Assembly (NCBI GenBank): GCA_964385175.1
Contig: CAYLNL010000009.1
Span: forward strand, 1 to 64,000
DNA: 64,000 bases
DNA from: CAYLNL01 sp964385175
GTDB taxonomy: Bacteria; Bacteroidota; Bacteroidia; Flavobacteriales; Flavobacteriaceae
Reading direction: 5' to 3'
Below, one piece after another: positions 36,165 through 45,774 of the stretch. Every line of letters begins with the position of its first letter. The stretch's first letter is position 1. A program made the position numbers and the translations under genes. Under the pieces are notes generated by a model that saw only the letters and a program-made list of their open reading frames with translations, ran no database searches and was not told where the DNA came from.

Positions 36165-37538
36165 TTAAGATAAAACCTCGAAATGAGCAGTGAAATGCCG
36201 TAGGTAAGGCGCTTCATACACTATTTTCATTCCTTTAATTCCGGAGCGTTTTTGATAGGTTTCTATAATTACCTCGGCCACATAATCAATATGACTTTGG
36301 GTATAGACCCTGCGGGGAATGGCTAACCGAACTAATTCCATAGGGGGGGAAAGGAGGCGACCGTCTTCGGCATATTTGCCAAACATAACTGAGCCAATTT
36401 CTACTGTGCGTATGCCTCCTTCCCGGTAGAGTGCGCAGGCTAAAGCCTGTCCCGGGTATTGGGAAACGGGAATATGGGGTAAAAAGGCTTTGGCATCTAA
36501 ATATAATGCATGCCCCCCTGTGGGTTTTAAATAGGGAACACCAACGGCTTCTAATTTTTCACCGAGGTAAGCAATGCTCCTGATGCGGTATTGTAAATAA
36601 CTTTCTTCCAGGATTTCCTTCAATCCAATAGCTATAGCTTCCAAATCTCTCCCTGCCAGGCCGCCATAGGTAGGAAAGCCTTCGGTAATAATCAACACAT
36701 TCCGAGCGGCTTCGGCGAGGGTTTCATCTTGCATCGCTAAAAAGCCGCCGATATTTGCGAAAGCGTCTTTCTTGGCGCTCATAAGGCACCCATCGGCATA
36801 CGAAAATAGCTCTTGTGCAATGGCTAAAATAGAGGCGGTTTCATATCCTTTTTCGCGTTGTTTTATAAAATAACAATTCTCTGCAAAACGGCAGGCATCT
36901 ATATAAAAAGGAATTTTATACCGGGTGCATACCGCTTTCGCCTCTTTAATGTTTTGCAGGCTCACCGGTTGTCCGCCGCCAGAGTTATTGGTAACAGTCA
37001 TAACAACTAACGGAATGTTTTCGGCGCTGTTGTTTTCAATGAATTTTTCTAAGGCGGCGATATCCATATTCCCTTTGAAGGGGGCTAATAAAGAAGGGTC
37101 TTTTCCTTCGGCACAGAGCAAATCAACCCCTTCAGCACCCGAAGCCTCTACATTAGCGCGGGTAGTATCGAAAAGGGTATTGCTAAGGATGTACTTATTT
37201 TTACCTCCTTTGAGACTGAAGAGGATTTTTTCGGAAGCGCGCCCCTGGTGAGTGGGGATAATGTATTTCATCCCGGTAATCATGCGCACTACCGACTCAA
37301 AATGAAAAAAACTCTCGCTGCCGGCATAGCTTTCATCACCTCTCATAATGCCCGCCCATTGCTCGCTGCTCATGGAGCCGGTGCCGCTATCTGTTAAGAG
37401 GTCAATAATAACATCTTTCGCCCGAAGCAGGAAAGGATTGTAATGGGCTTCTTGTAATAAATGAATCCGTTGATAGGCATCGGTAAAATAAATAGGCTCT
37501 ACGGATTTTATTTTAAAAGGTTCTATAATAGTTTTCAT
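36165..37538 (-). CDS. tnaA: Tryptophanase
   Basis: PLP enzyme that splits L-tryptophan into indole, pyruvate and ammonia. 457 residues, with DSGTGSM near the N-terminus, IIPTHQGRASEK, NSGGGQPVSL, the PLP lysine in SYADGCLMSAKKDAFANIGG and the C-terminal LRHFTAHFE. Close relatives include tyrosine phenol-lyase; the segment GGIRTVEIGSVMFG has the Ile found in tryptophanase, where tyrosine phenol-lyase has Arg (SMERG). No leader peptide (tnaC) is visible upstream. A TACCTTTG -7-like element lies at 37645-37638. Confidence 0.88.
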   Translation of the reverse strand: MKTIIEPFKIKSVEPIYFTDAYQRIHLLQEAHYNPFLLRAKDVIIDLLTDSGTGSMSSEQWAGIMRGDESYAGSESFFHFESVVRMITGMKYIIPTHQGRASEKILFSLKGGKNKYILSNTLFDTTRANVEASGAEGVDLLCAEGKDPSLLAPFKGNMDIAALEKFIENNSAENIPLVVMTVTNNSGGGQPVSLQNIKEAKAVCTRYKIPFYIDACRFAENCYFIKQREKGYETASILAIAQELFSYADGCLMSAKKDAFANIGGFLAMQDETLAEAARNVLIITEGFPTYGGLAGRDLEAIAIGLKEILEESYLQYRIRSIAYLGEKLEAVGVPYLKPTGGHALYLDAKAFLPHIPVSQYPGQALACALYREGGIRTVEIGSVMFGKYAEDGRLLSPPMELVRLAIPRRVYTQSHIDYVAEVIIETYQKRSGIKGMKIVYEAPYLRHFTAHFEVLS

Positions 37539-37915
37539 GTAGATACGGAAAATATACTTAAAATGGTTATGAAATTTATGTTTATAGTATTGAAAATCAG
37601 TTTTATAAGTAAAATATTAGTAACTTAGAATAACGGGCAAAGGTACAGAAATAGTTAGTATGGGAAAATTGTTTTGGGAGATTTGATGGCGCTATATATA
37701 GATTAGATAGATGCTCAATTAGAATAGAAGATTAAAAGTTAAAATAGTGCATGGTGCTACCTGTATTTTTTTGACCTGTAAACTCCTAACCTTTTCATGT
37801 GCCCGCGCGCACCCACTCCTGTGTGCGTATGCGAGGTTTTTTTAACTTTTGTAAATCGCTGCCTTTTGGCTTACTGAGAAATGGAGAAAGTTACTGCCTT
37901 CAACTGTGTTATGCT
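37539..37915. other. 377-bp intergenic region with a plus-strand hairpin and T-run
   Basis: No gene is visible. At 37788-37843 the plus strand can fold AACCT/AGGTT around CGCGCAC-N8-GTGTGCG and is followed by seven Ts, which is terminator-like, although no plus-strand gene ends there. Short runs near 37638 resemble a minus-strand -7 element for tnaA. Confidence 0.35.
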
Positions 37916-38785
37916 TCAAGAGATTAACTTTTCCAAAGTATATTCAATCAGGGCATCGACAGTTTTATATGGGTGAGGGCTAAACTCTCCGGTAACTCTA
38001 TTGGCTATGATAGCATTGAGGGAGAGCGCCGGATGACCCAAAAGCCTGGCAAGGCCATATATACCTGCGGTCTCCATTTCAAGATTGCTAATGACGGTGC
38101 CTTGATATGAAAATTGAGTCATCCGGTCATTTAGCAGAGGGTCTTGCAGTGAAAGTCGCAAGATACGCCCCTGGGGTCCATAAAAACCACTGGCGGTTAT
38201 GGTAATGCCTTTGTATAGCGCTGCGCTATCTAATTGTTTTTCAAGGATAGGGTCGTTGGCTGCCAGCACAGGGGTAGCTTTTGCCGCGCTCCATTGCGTT
38301 TGCTCTATAAAAGCCGCTTCCCAGGCAGAATGCGAGGTATCGTTTAGCTGGTATGATTGCAATAGCCCGGTTATATCTAAGCCATGTGTGCTGAGCAGGA
38401 ATGAATCTATAGGTATGCGCTCCTGGAGCGAACCAGAAGTGCCTATGCGAATAAGGTTCAGTGGGGTTAATTTTTCTTTTGGGGTACGGGTTTTTAAATC
38501 AATATTCACCAGCGCATCTAATTCGTTCATTACAATATCTATATTATCTGTTCCAATGCCGGTAGATATTACAGAGAGTCGTTTTCCTTTGTAAAAACCT
38601 GTTTGGGTTTTAAATTCTCGTTTTTGAATGCTCTCCTCAATATGGCTAAAATGCCGTGTAATTCGCTCCACGCGGTCTGGGTCGCCTACAAAAAGAATGG
38701 TATCTGCAACCTGTTCTGGTCTCAGGTTCAGGTGATAGATGCTGCCGTCTGGGTTTATAATAAGTTCAGATGCTGGTATGCTCAT
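37916..38785 (-). CDS. Nucleoside phosphorylase (uridine/purine phosphorylase family 1)
   Basis: 289 residues. The phosphate-binding motif is TILFVGDPDRVERI near residue 30, the Ser-loop is RIGTSGSLQERI, the base/ribose site has SNLEMETAGIYGLARLLG (the Met-Glu that holds ribose), and KTVDALIEYTL closes it. Reversibly splits a nucleoside into base and ribose 1-phosphate. Bacteroidota proteins of this type are usually annotated as uridine phosphorylase; purine or pyrimidine preference cannot be fixed here. It is 2 bp downstream of the DUF1835 gene and shares its operon. Confidence 0.85.
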   Translation of the reverse strand: MSIPASELIINPDGSIYHLNLRPEQVADTILFVGDPDRVERITRHFSHIEESIQKREFKTQTGFYKGKRLSVISTGIGTDNIDIVMNELDALVNIDLKTRTPKEKLTPLNLIRIGTSGSLQERIPIDSFLLSTHGLDITGLLQSYQLNDTSHSAWEAAFIEQTQWSAAKATPVLAANDPILEKQLDSAALYKGITITASGFYGPQGRILRLSLQDPLLNDRMTQFSYQGTVISNLEMETAGIYGLARLLGHPALSLNAIIANRVTGEFSPHPYKTVDALIEYTLEKLIS

Positions 38786-38787
38786 GT

Positions 38788-39717
38788 TTATAATTTTAAT
38801 AGTTTGCCGGCATCGGCATCATACAAAAAATTATATTTTTTGCTTCCTCCCAGGTAGATTTCTTCATCTCTCATAAGGGCATAATAATTTTTGACGCCTT
38901 GCCGCACTTCCTCGCCGGTTTTGCTCAACCGTACCGGGTTAAAGGAATGAAAAAGTGGGCGTAGGCGGTCTATCATTTTGTAGTACTGCACCTGGGTATA
39001 GCCGTATGGTTTTTCGGTTTGGAGTAGTTGAGCTACTAATTTCTCTTTAGAAGCCGATTTGTGGGTAGCTGCTATAGAAAGTATATCGTTTTCTAATTTA
39101 TTTAGCCCATTTTTAAGGGAGGGGAAGCGGAGTATATGGGCTTTTATAGCATCGGGGAGGTATTGAAACTGGGAAGAATTGAATTTGGAAAAGGTTTCTA
39201 ATCGCAGTGGGTTATCACTACAATACAGTTGCCAGATGTAGTCGGCATATTCTATATCATCCGGGCTAAGCCGTAAACGATGAGAATAGCATTTGCGAAG
39301 CTGGTCTCCCGAAAGGTCGGCAAGGCTATCCCACGGGCTTTTTCCGTCGCTGTTGCAGATAAGAGTTACGGGGATAGTTTTTTTGCGGTGATGCAGCCAA
39401 CTCAAGATGGCTATTAGGTTTATATAGCAATAAAGGTTGGTATTGAACCATAGCACAATTTCTCCTGTCTCTTTTTCATTAGAAAGCTGTTGGTATTCGG
39501 CTACTATGGAATCTAAAAAATATTTTTTTGTAATCTTATAAAATTTGTGAAGAAAATCGAACCGGGTTTTCCAAAATAACTCGCTTCCTACCTCACTCAG
39601 GGTTTTCCCTTCACACAGCATTTCTCGCCAGGTTATAATAGAACCTTCAAACCCCTGTTTTTTTAAAACAGATGTAATTTCATCGCCAGGGGTAATATGA
39701 AGGGGTTTCAATTTCAT
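38788..39717 (-). CDS. DUF1835-domain protein
   Basis: 309 residues without signal peptide or membrane helix. LHITPGDEITSVLKKQGFEGSIITWREML at the start is the DUF1835 N-terminus (a Rossmann-like fold), and VLWFNTNLYCYINLIAIL and SLADLSGDQL fit. The function is unknown. The end is 2 bp from the nucleoside phosphorylase, so they are almost certainly co-transcribed; this hints at nucleoside or nucleotide metabolism but is only contextual. Confidence 0.75.
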   Translation of the reverse strand: MKLKPLHITPGDEITSVLKKQGFEGSIITWREMLCEGKTLSEVGSELFWKTRFDFLHKFYKITKKYFLDSIVAEYQQLSNEKETGEIVLWFNTNLYCYINLIAILSWLHHRKKTIPVTLICNSDGKSPWDSLADLSGDQLRKCYSHRLRLSPDDIEYADYIWQLYCSDNPLRLETFSKFNSSQFQYLPDAIKAHILRFPSLKNGLNKLENDILSIAATHKSASKEKLVAQLLQTEKPYGYTQVQYYKMIDRLRPLFHSFNPVRLSKTGEEVRQGVKNYYALMRDEEIYLGGSKKYNFLYDADAGKLLKL

Positions 39718-39765
39718 TTAGTGATTATTTTTTACTAATAGAGTGGTAAAATTAAAAAAACATTA

Positions 39766-40110
39766 TTAGCCACCAATTCTTTTTACATGGTATCCTTCTT
39801 TTTTGAGAATTTCCATTATTTTTTCTCTATGGTTTCCCTGGATGAGAATTTCCCCATTTTTCACGGTACCACCTACGCCGCATTGGTTTTTAAGATATTT
39901 TGCTAATTGGGATAACTCTTTTTCAGTTCCCTGAAATCCTTTTATGAGCGTTGCAGTTTTTCCGTTCCGTCCTTTTTTACTAAAGTGGGCTTCCAGGTAC
40001 TGATTAGAGGATGAAGGGAGGGGTTCTTGTGTTTCAGCCTCTTTGTGGGTGTGGGTAGAAAACACCAATTTCCCAAGGTCTTCCAGGCTGTGTAAAGTTT
40101 GTTCTGGCAT
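39766..40110 (-). CDS. SUI1/YciH-family translation initiation factor-like protein
   Basis: 114 residues. The C-terminal SUI1 fold is clear: KKGRNGKTATLIKGFQGTEKELSQLAKYLKNQCGVGGTVKNGEI with the final QGNHREKIMEILKKEGYHVKRIGG. Homologues of eIF1 in bacteria (YciH) affect start-codon fidelity in some species. It starts 11 bp after the oxygenase gene and lies 48 bp before DUF1835. Confidence 0.93.
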   Translation of the reverse strand: MPEQTLHSLEDLGKLVFSTHTHKEAETQEPLPSSSNQYLEAHFSKKGRNGKTATLIKGFQGTEKELSQLAKYLKNQCGVGGTVKNGEILIQGNHREKIMEILKKEGYHVKRIGG

Positions 40111-40121
40111 AGGGAGAGCAA

Positions 40122-41072
40122 TTATTTTTTTACCAGCCCTAAGTCCACCAGGCGTTCGTGCAGAAATTCGCCTGCTGTTATATCTTCATATAGTTTAGGA
40201 TGTTCTATATCTATACAACTTTCTAAACAGGTAAGAGGCATATCGCTTACCGGGTGCATAAAGAAGGGAATGGAGTAACGGGAAGCGCCCCATAGTTCTC
40301 GCTCTGGGTTTATTACGCGATGAATGGTAGATTTGAGCTTGTTATTAGTGTGGCGGGAAAGCATATCGCCTACATTTATCATCAACTCGTCGGGAGCCGC
40401 AATAGCATCTATCCAATCGCCATTATGATTTTGCACCTGCAACCCCTTGCCTTGGGCGCCCATAAGAAGGGTAATAAGGTTTATGTCGCCATGAGCGGCG
40501 GCTCGCACAGCATCCTTAGGCTCTTCGGTAATAGGCGGGTAGTGAATGGGGCGCAAAATAGAGTTACCGTTTTTAATCCATTTGTCAAAATAGGTTTCCT
40601 CTAAATCTAAGTAAAGCGCTAACGCCCGAAGTACATATTGCCCTGTTTTTTCGAGCATTTGGTAAGCCATTTTGCCTACCTCGTTAAAATGAGGTAGTTC
40701 TTTCACCAGCACATTTTTAGGGTATTCTGCCTCCAGCTTAGCATTGTCCTGCACATACTGCCCAAAGTGCCAGAACTCTTTTAAATCTCCAGTTTTTCTG
40801 CCTTTGGCGTGTTCTTTCCCAAAAGAGGTATAACCGCGTTGCCCGCCAATGCCCTCTATTTCATAGTTCATTTTTACTTTTAAGGGAAGGTTGAAAAATT
40901 TCCTGATTTCATTGTAAAGGTCTTCTACCAAGTCATTGGTGAGGAAATGACCTTTCAACGCCACAAAGCCTATATTTTGGTAGGCATTTCCTATTTCGGT
41001 TACAAATTCTTGTTTTTTAACAGGGTTGCCAGATAAAAACTTGCGTAAATCTACGCTGGGTATAGAATTCAT
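40122..41072 (-). CDS. 2-oxoglutarate/Fe(II)-dependent dioxygenase (isopenicillin N synthase-like)
   Basis: 316 residues with N-terminal DIOX_N (NIGFVALKGHFLTNDLVEDLYNEIRKFF) and C-terminal 2OG-FeII_Oxy domains. Iron ligands: HGDINLITLL (HxD) and STIHRVINPERE (second His), and the 2OG-binding RYSIPFFMHP (RxS). The substrate is not known; related Bacteroidota proteins are common and unassigned. It is upstream of the SUI1 gene in the same direction. The 67-bp gap to the MFS gene shows nothing. Confidence 0.9.
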   Translation of the reverse strand: MNSIPSVDLRKFLSGNPVKKQEFVTEIGNAYQNIGFVALKGHFLTNDLVEDLYNEIRKFFNLPLKVKMNYEIEGIGGQRGYTSFGKEHAKGRKTGDLKEFWHFGQYVQDNAKLEAEYPKNVLVKELPHFNEVGKMAYQMLEKTGQYVLRALALYLDLEETYFDKWIKNGNSILRPIHYPPITEEPKDAVRAAAHGDINLITLLMGAQGKGLQVQNHNGDWIDAIAAPDELMINVGDMLSRHTNNKLKSTIHRVINPERELWGASRYSIPFFMHPVSDMPLTCLESCIDIEHPKLYEDITAGEFLHERLVDLGLVKK

Positions 41073-41139
41073 TTTCTTAATTGGTTTTACCGTTAGCTGC
41101 TATTTGAAAACCAAAGGTAAGAATTTTTTCGTATGTAGG

Positions 41140-42447
41140 CTATTTCTCTTCTTGTTTGAGAACGTTTACCAATAATACTATCCCGATTATAAAAAATACT
41201 CCTAAAAATAATACAGCGTTTCGCATACTGCCGGTGAGCTGGGCTACAAACCCATAGAGGAACATGCCAATAACAATGCCTATTTTTTCGGCTACATCAT
41301 AGAAACTGAAAAAAGAAGTGGTGTCGGTGGTTTGAGGTAGAAATTTGGAATAGGTGGAGCGGGAGAGAGATTGAATACCCCCCATTACTAACCCTACAAA
41401 GCTTGCAGTGATGTAAAATTGCAGAGGGGTAATAATAAAATAAGCATAGCAACAGATAGCTACCCATAATAGGTTAATGACGATGAGTGTTTTTACATTT
41501 CCGTATTTTCCGGAGGCTATGGAGGTAGTTATAGCGCCTGCCACTGCTATTAGTTGTATGAGTAGAATGCTAACGATGAGTCCAAACGTGCGCTGGCTGT
41601 CATTTTTCCAGGCGAGTTCTTCTTCGGCGAAATAGGTGGCGGCGAGCATCACGGTTTGTACGGCTATGCTATATACAAAAAAAGCGGTTAAATAGCGTTT
41701 TAAGAGGGGTGTTTTTTTGAGAATGCGCCATACACCCGCCAATTCCCTGAAGCCGTTGAAGAGGATTTTGCGATGTATGGTTTTTCCTTTGGCGGGTCCT
41801 TTGGGAAGGTAACGAAAAGGGTATTGGCTAAAGCCAAGCCACCACAACCCCACTAAGATAAAGGAAATACGGGTGGGCTGCCCGGCGTTGCTAAACCCAA
41901 ACCACTCAAACTTCATAATCATTACGAGGTTGATGAGGAGAAGAACAACGCTGCCGGCATAGCCCAGGGCATACCCGCGGGCACTCGCCTTATCTTGCTG
42001 CTCGGGGAAAGCAATGTCTGGCAGGTAGGAGTTATAAAAAACGAGGCTTCCCCAAAAACCTATCAATCCCAACAGGTACATTGCCAAACTAACGTATATA
42101 TATTCCAGCGAAAACCAATACAAGCCTATACAGGAAAGGGCGCCGAGGTAACAGAAAAATTTTAGAAAAATGCGTTTATTCCCCAAATAATCGGCAATGC
42201 CCGAGAGGAGAGGGGCGATAAAGGAAATAATAAGAAATGCAAGGGCGGTTACATAGCTTATAAGAGGTGCACGGGCTATATACCCTCCCAGGAGGTGTAT
42301 TTTTTCTATACCGGCATCCCGAAAGAGGGCGCCATAAAAAAGCGGGAAAATAGCTGAGGCAATAACAAGGCTATATACAGAATTTGCCCAGTCATAAAAA
42401 GCCCAGGCATAGAGTAGCTTTTTGCTTCCTTTAGGTAGTGGCGTCAT
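41140..42447 (-). CDS. MFS transporter, UMF1/Atg22-like family
   Basis: 435 residues with 12 hydrophobic segments. The N-terminus YAWAFYDWANSVYSLVIASAIFPLFY is the hallmark of the UMF1 family (vacuolar amino-acid effluxer Atg22 relatives), and GFWGSLVFYNSYLPDIA and GGIQSLSRSTYSKFLP are further family motifs. Bacterial members probably export amino acids or nucleosides; not proven. It is 21 bp from lpdA on the same strand. Confidence 0.9.
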   Translation of the reverse strand: MTPLPKGSKKLLYAWAFYDWANSVYSLVIASAIFPLFYGALFRDAGIEKIHLLGGYIARAPLISYVTALAFLIISFIAPLLSGIADYLGNKRIFLKFFCYLGALSCIGLYWFSLEYIYVSLAMYLLGLIGFWGSLVFYNSYLPDIAFPEQQDKASARGYALGYAGSVVLLLINLVMIMKFEWFGFSNAGQPTRISFILVGLWWLGFSQYPFRYLPKGPAKGKTIHRKILFNGFRELAGVWRILKKTPLLKRYLTAFFVYSIAVQTVMLAATYFAEEELAWKNDSQRTFGLIVSILLIQLIAVAGAITTSIASGKYGNVKTLIVINLLWVAICCYAYFIITPLQFYITASFVGLVMGGIQSLSRSTYSKFLPQTTDTTSFFSFYDVAEKIGIVIGMFLYGFVAQLTGSMRNAVLFLGVFFIIGIVLLVNVLKQEEK

Positions 42448-42468
42448 GAGTTAGCAGTCTCTTATATG

Positions 42469-43875
42469 TTATATGTGTAGCGCCCTGTTTTGAGTGGCAG
42501 CCAAAGCAGCTTCTTTTACAGCTTCTGAATAGGTGGGGTGGGCATGGCTCATTCGCGCAATGTCCTCGGCGCTGGCTCTAAATTCCATGGCGGTAACAGC
42601 TTGTGCAATTATATCGGCAGCGCGGGCGCATATCATGTGAACGCCGAGCACTTCGTCTGTAACACTGTGGGAAAGAATTTTTACAAACCCATCGGTATCT
42701 CCGCTGGCGCGTGCGCGCCCAAGCGCCCGTATGGGAAATTGCCCCATTTTGTAGGGAATATTCGCTTCCTTTAACTCTTCTTCTGTTTTGCCTACGGCGG
42801 CTACCTCGGGCCAGGTATAAACTACATTAGGAATTAAATTATAATCAATATGAGGTTTTTGTCCTGCCAACAATTCGGCTACTAAGACGCCTTCTTCTTC
42901 GGCTTTATGCGCCAGCATGGCGCCGCGCACCACATCCCCTACAGCATATATAGTAGGTATATGGGTTTGCAAACGCTCATTCACCTCTATTTGCCCTTTT
43001 TCAGTTGGTTTTATGCCGATAGCTTCCAGATTGAGCCCTTCGGTATAAGGTTTTCTGCCTATCGCCACTAAGCAATAATCGCCTTCGAAAACAACTTCTT
43101 CTCCCTTTTTGCCGGTGGCTTTCACAGTAACTGTATTGCCGGCACGCTCTACAGCGTGTACTTTATGACTGAGATGGAAAGCGATGCCTTGTTTTTTTAA
43201 TACCTTCATGAGTTCTTTACCCAAAGCGCCATCCATTGCGGGGATAATTCTATCCATAAATTCAATAACGCTCACCTCGGCGCCTAACCTTCTGCATACC
43301 TGTCCCAGTTCTAACCCTATGACGCCTCCTCCTATGATGAGCAATTTTCGGGGAACTTCTTTCATATTCAACAATTCAGTAGAGGTTATAACCCGTTCTT
43401 TATCAAATTTAATAAAAGGCAGCCGGGCAGGCTTAGAACCAGTGGCGATGATGATGTTTTTGGCTTCAACCTGTTCAGAAGTGCCGTCTTTCTTTTTAAT
43501 AGTTATATGAGTGGTATCGGCAAAACTTCCTACGCCTTCATAAACGGTTATATGGTTTTTATCCATTAAAAATTTTATGCCTGCACAAGTTTGGTCAACC
43601 ACTGCCTGTTTCCGGACGAGCATCTTTTCCAAGTTTACCTGTATGCCATTGGGAATTTCAATACCATGTTCTGCAAAATGGCTGAGAGCGTCTTCATAAT
43701 GGTGCGAAGAATCTAAGAGGGCTTTAGAAGGGATGCAGCCAACATTTAAACAGGTTCCTCCCAGCGTAGGGTATTTTTCAATAATGGCGGTTTTCATTCC
43801 CAACTGGGCGCAGCGAATGGCGGCTACATATCCCCCGGGGCCGGCGCCTATAACTACTACATCATACTGGTTCAT
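42469..43875 (-). CDS. lpdA: Dihydrolipoyl dehydrogenase (E3)
   Basis: FAD enzyme that reoxidises lipoamide in pyruvate and 2-oxoglutarate dehydrogenase complexes. 468 residues from the ATG at 43875 (MNQYDVVVIGAGPGGYVAA); the upstream open frame adds 61 unlikely residues. The redox pair is GGTCLNVGCIPSKALL, the NAD loop is LLIIGGGVIGLELGQVC, and the C-terminal dimer region holds the catalytic His in SHAHPTYSEAVKEA. The E1/E2 partners are not in the window. A region of 153 bp separates it from the divergent nhaC gene. Confidence 0.96.
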   Translation of the reverse strand: MNQYDVVVIGAGPGGYVAAIRCAQLGMKTAIIEKYPTLGGTCLNVGCIPSKALLDSSHHYEDALSHFAEHGIEIPNGIQVNLEKMLVRKQAVVDQTCAGIKFLMDKNHITVYEGVGSFADTTHITIKKKDGTSEQVEAKNIIIATGSKPARLPFIKFDKERVITSTELLNMKEVPRKLLIIGGGVIGLELGQVCRRLGAEVSVIEFMDRIIPAMDGALGKELMKVLKKQGIAFHLSHKVHAVERAGNTVTVKATGKKGEEVVFEGDYCLVAIGRKPYTEGLNLEAIGIKPTEKGQIEVNERLQTHIPTIYAVGDVVRGAMLAHKAEEEGVLVAELLAGQKPHIDYNLIPNVVYTWPEVAAVGKTEEELKEANIPYKMGQFPIRALGRARASGDTDGFVKILSHSVTDEVLGVHMICARAADIIAQAVTAMEFRASAEDIARMSHAHPTYSEAVKEAALAATQNRALHI

Positions 43876-44028
43876 AATGTATAGATTGGTTTTGTGTTGA
43901 GTGTTTTCATAAAGAGCAGGCAAAGGTACAAATATACAGGGGAATGATGTTTTAAAAAAAGATACAAAACCGAGTTTGGCTATCTGGTAATAAAATTGTA
44001 ACATTACACCCTTAAATTTTACATTTTT

Positions 44029-45513
44029 ATGCAAAGTCAGGACATACAACCCCAGCATGTGGAAGACATTCCTATTGTAGAAAATAAAGCCCTCAGCATC
44101 TGGGAGGCGCTTATTCCCATAGTAGCCCTGGTGGGTATGTTAGCGTATAATGTGCTGGTAGTGTATAAGGGAGATGCCCTGAATGGGTCTAACCAGTTTA
44201 TTTTGTTAATGGGAGCTGCGGTGGCGGCTATTATAGGATTTTTAAATAAAGTATCGTATGGGGCGATGTTAGAGGAGGTGGCGAAAAATGTAAAATCTAC
44301 TACGGGCGCTATCCTGATTTTACTTTTTGTAGGGGCTCTTTCTGGTACATGGCTTATTAGTGGGGTAATTCCTTCTATGATATATTATGGTTTGCAGGTT
44401 CTAAATCCTTCTATTTTCTTAGCGGCTTCACTTATAATATGCGCTATCATATCTATAGCTACCGGCAGTAGCTGGACCACATCTGCCACTGTAGGAATAG
44501 CTCTGGTAGGTATTGGAAATACACTTGGCATTCCTGTAGGGCTCACAGCCGGCGCTGTAGTTTCCGGGGCATACTTTGGCGATAAAATGTCGCCCCTGAG
44601 CGATACTACTAACTTAGCGCCTGCCATGGCAGGTACAGATTTATTTACCCACATACGGTATATGGCGCTTACCACTACTCCTTCTATGTTGCTTACCCTA
44701 CTTATATTTATTGTTATTGGGCTTACCCTAAACTCTTCCGGAACGCCCGATACCCAAGCTATTTTGGGCGCTATAAAGGAAAAATTTTATATTTCGCCCT
44801 GGTTATTTTTAGTCCCTGCCGCAGTTATTTTTATGATTGTGCGAAAAACACAGCCCCTTATTGCGCTCTTTGCGGGTACACTGCTGGGAGGGATATTTGC
44901 TATTATTTTTCAACCAGATATTGTTCTTAAAGTTGCAGGAGCCGCTAAGCTAAACTTCCAGGCTGCCTACCAGGGAATTATCAATGCCATTACAGTACAA
45001 ACTACTATAGAAACCTCTAATACCCGCCTGAACGATTTATTCTCCTCCGGGGGTATGGAAGGGATGCTCAATACCATTTGGCTCATTCTCTGCGCTATGG
45101 TGTTTGGCGGTATTATGGAGGCTATCGGGGCGTTGGCTAAGATTACCGAATCGCTCCTGAAATTATTCCATTCTGTATTTGGATTGTTCGCCAGCACCGT
45201 AGCCAGTTGCCTGGCATTGAACATAACGGCGTCTGACCAGTACTTAGCGATTGTGATACCTGGAAAAATGTTTGCAAAGGCCTATAAAGATAAGGGATTG
45301 GCCCCCGAAAATTTAAGCAGAACGTTAGAAGACTCTGGCACCGTAACCTCGGCATTAGTTCCATGGAATACCTGCGGTGCCTATCAAAGCAGTGTTTTGG
45401 GCGTTCCCACGCTAACCTATTTGCCATACGCTTTTTTTAACCTCATTAGCCCTTTTATGACGTTGCTTTTTGCTGCCTTGAATATTAAGATAAGACGGTT
45501 ACTCAAAAAATAA
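44029..45513 (+). CDS. NhaC-family Na+/H+ antiporter
   Basis: 494 residues, about 12 membrane helices. The NhaC core is seen in ATGSSWTTSATVGIALVGIG and SGAYFGDKMSPLSDTTNLAPA, which carries the ion-binding Asp/Ser/Thr, and in SGTVTSALVPWNTCGAY. It exchanges Na+ (or in some relatives malate/lactate) for protons at the inner membrane. The frame starts 28 bp before the end of an ORF-shaped extension of lpdA and is not in conflict with the chosen lpdA start. The 261 bp after it show no gene. Confidence 0.92.
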   Translation: MQSQDIQPQHVEDIPIVENKALSIWEALIPIVALVGMLAYNVLVVYKGDALNGSNQFILLMGAAVAAIIGFLNKVSYGAMLEEVAKNVKSTTGAILILLFVGALSGTWLISGVIPSMIYYGLQVLNPSIFLAASLIICAIISIATGSSWTTSATVGIALVGIGNTLGIPVGLTAGAVVSGAYFGDKMSPLSDTTNLAPAMAGTDLFTHIRYMALTTTPSMLLTLLIFIVIGLTLNSSGTPDTQAILGAIKEKFYISPWLFLVPAAVIFMIVRKTQPLIALFAGTLLGGIFAIIFQPDIVLKVAGAAKLNFQAAYQGIINAITVQTTIETSNTRLNDLFSSGGMEGMLNTIWLILCAMVFGGIMEAIGALAKITESLLKLFHSVFGLFASTVASCLALNITASDQYLAIVIPGKMFAKAYKDKGLAPENLSRTLEDSGTVTSALVPWNTCGAYQSSVLGVPTLTYLPYAFFNLISPFMTLLFAALNIKIRRLLKK

Positions 45514-45728
45514 TTATTCTATTTTATAAAATGGATATTTATATTAAATATAAATGTAAGCTGCTGCAACTATATGTTTTAGGATAGTTAGTTTAAATCA
45601 GGTACCATACCGCTAATAGTAGTAAGGGCTTACTAATAAGTCTTTAAAACCCTCTACTCATCAGATATTTTTATAATGAAATAAAAAATTAAAATCTTTT
45701 TATCGTGTTTATGGAAGCCAAGTTATCA

Positions 45729-45736
45729 TACTTTTG
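45729..45736 (+). promoter_or_regulatory. -7 element of the peroxiredoxin operon promoter
   Basis: TACTTTTG (45729-45736) matches TAnnTTTG 38 bp before the ATG; the -33 region reads GTTTA rather than TTG, which suggests activator help. The gap from 45514 to 45728 is AT-rich and shows nothing else. No OxyR-type site was recognised by eye. Confidence 0.4.
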
Positions 45737-45774
45737 CACCGTAAATAATAATCAAAACCTAAAAAATAAAAAAT

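Noticed and set aside
36165..37538. Tyrosine phenol-lyase instead of tryptophanase
   Set aside because: The key Arg of tyrosine phenol-lyase (SMERG) is Ile here (TVEIGS), as in tryptophanase; overall similarity is shared, so some doubt remains.
43875..44058. Longer N-terminus for dihydrolipoyl dehydrogenase overlapping nhaC
   Set aside because: The extra 61 residues match no family; LpdA proteins begin right before the FAD loop VVVIGAGPGGY.
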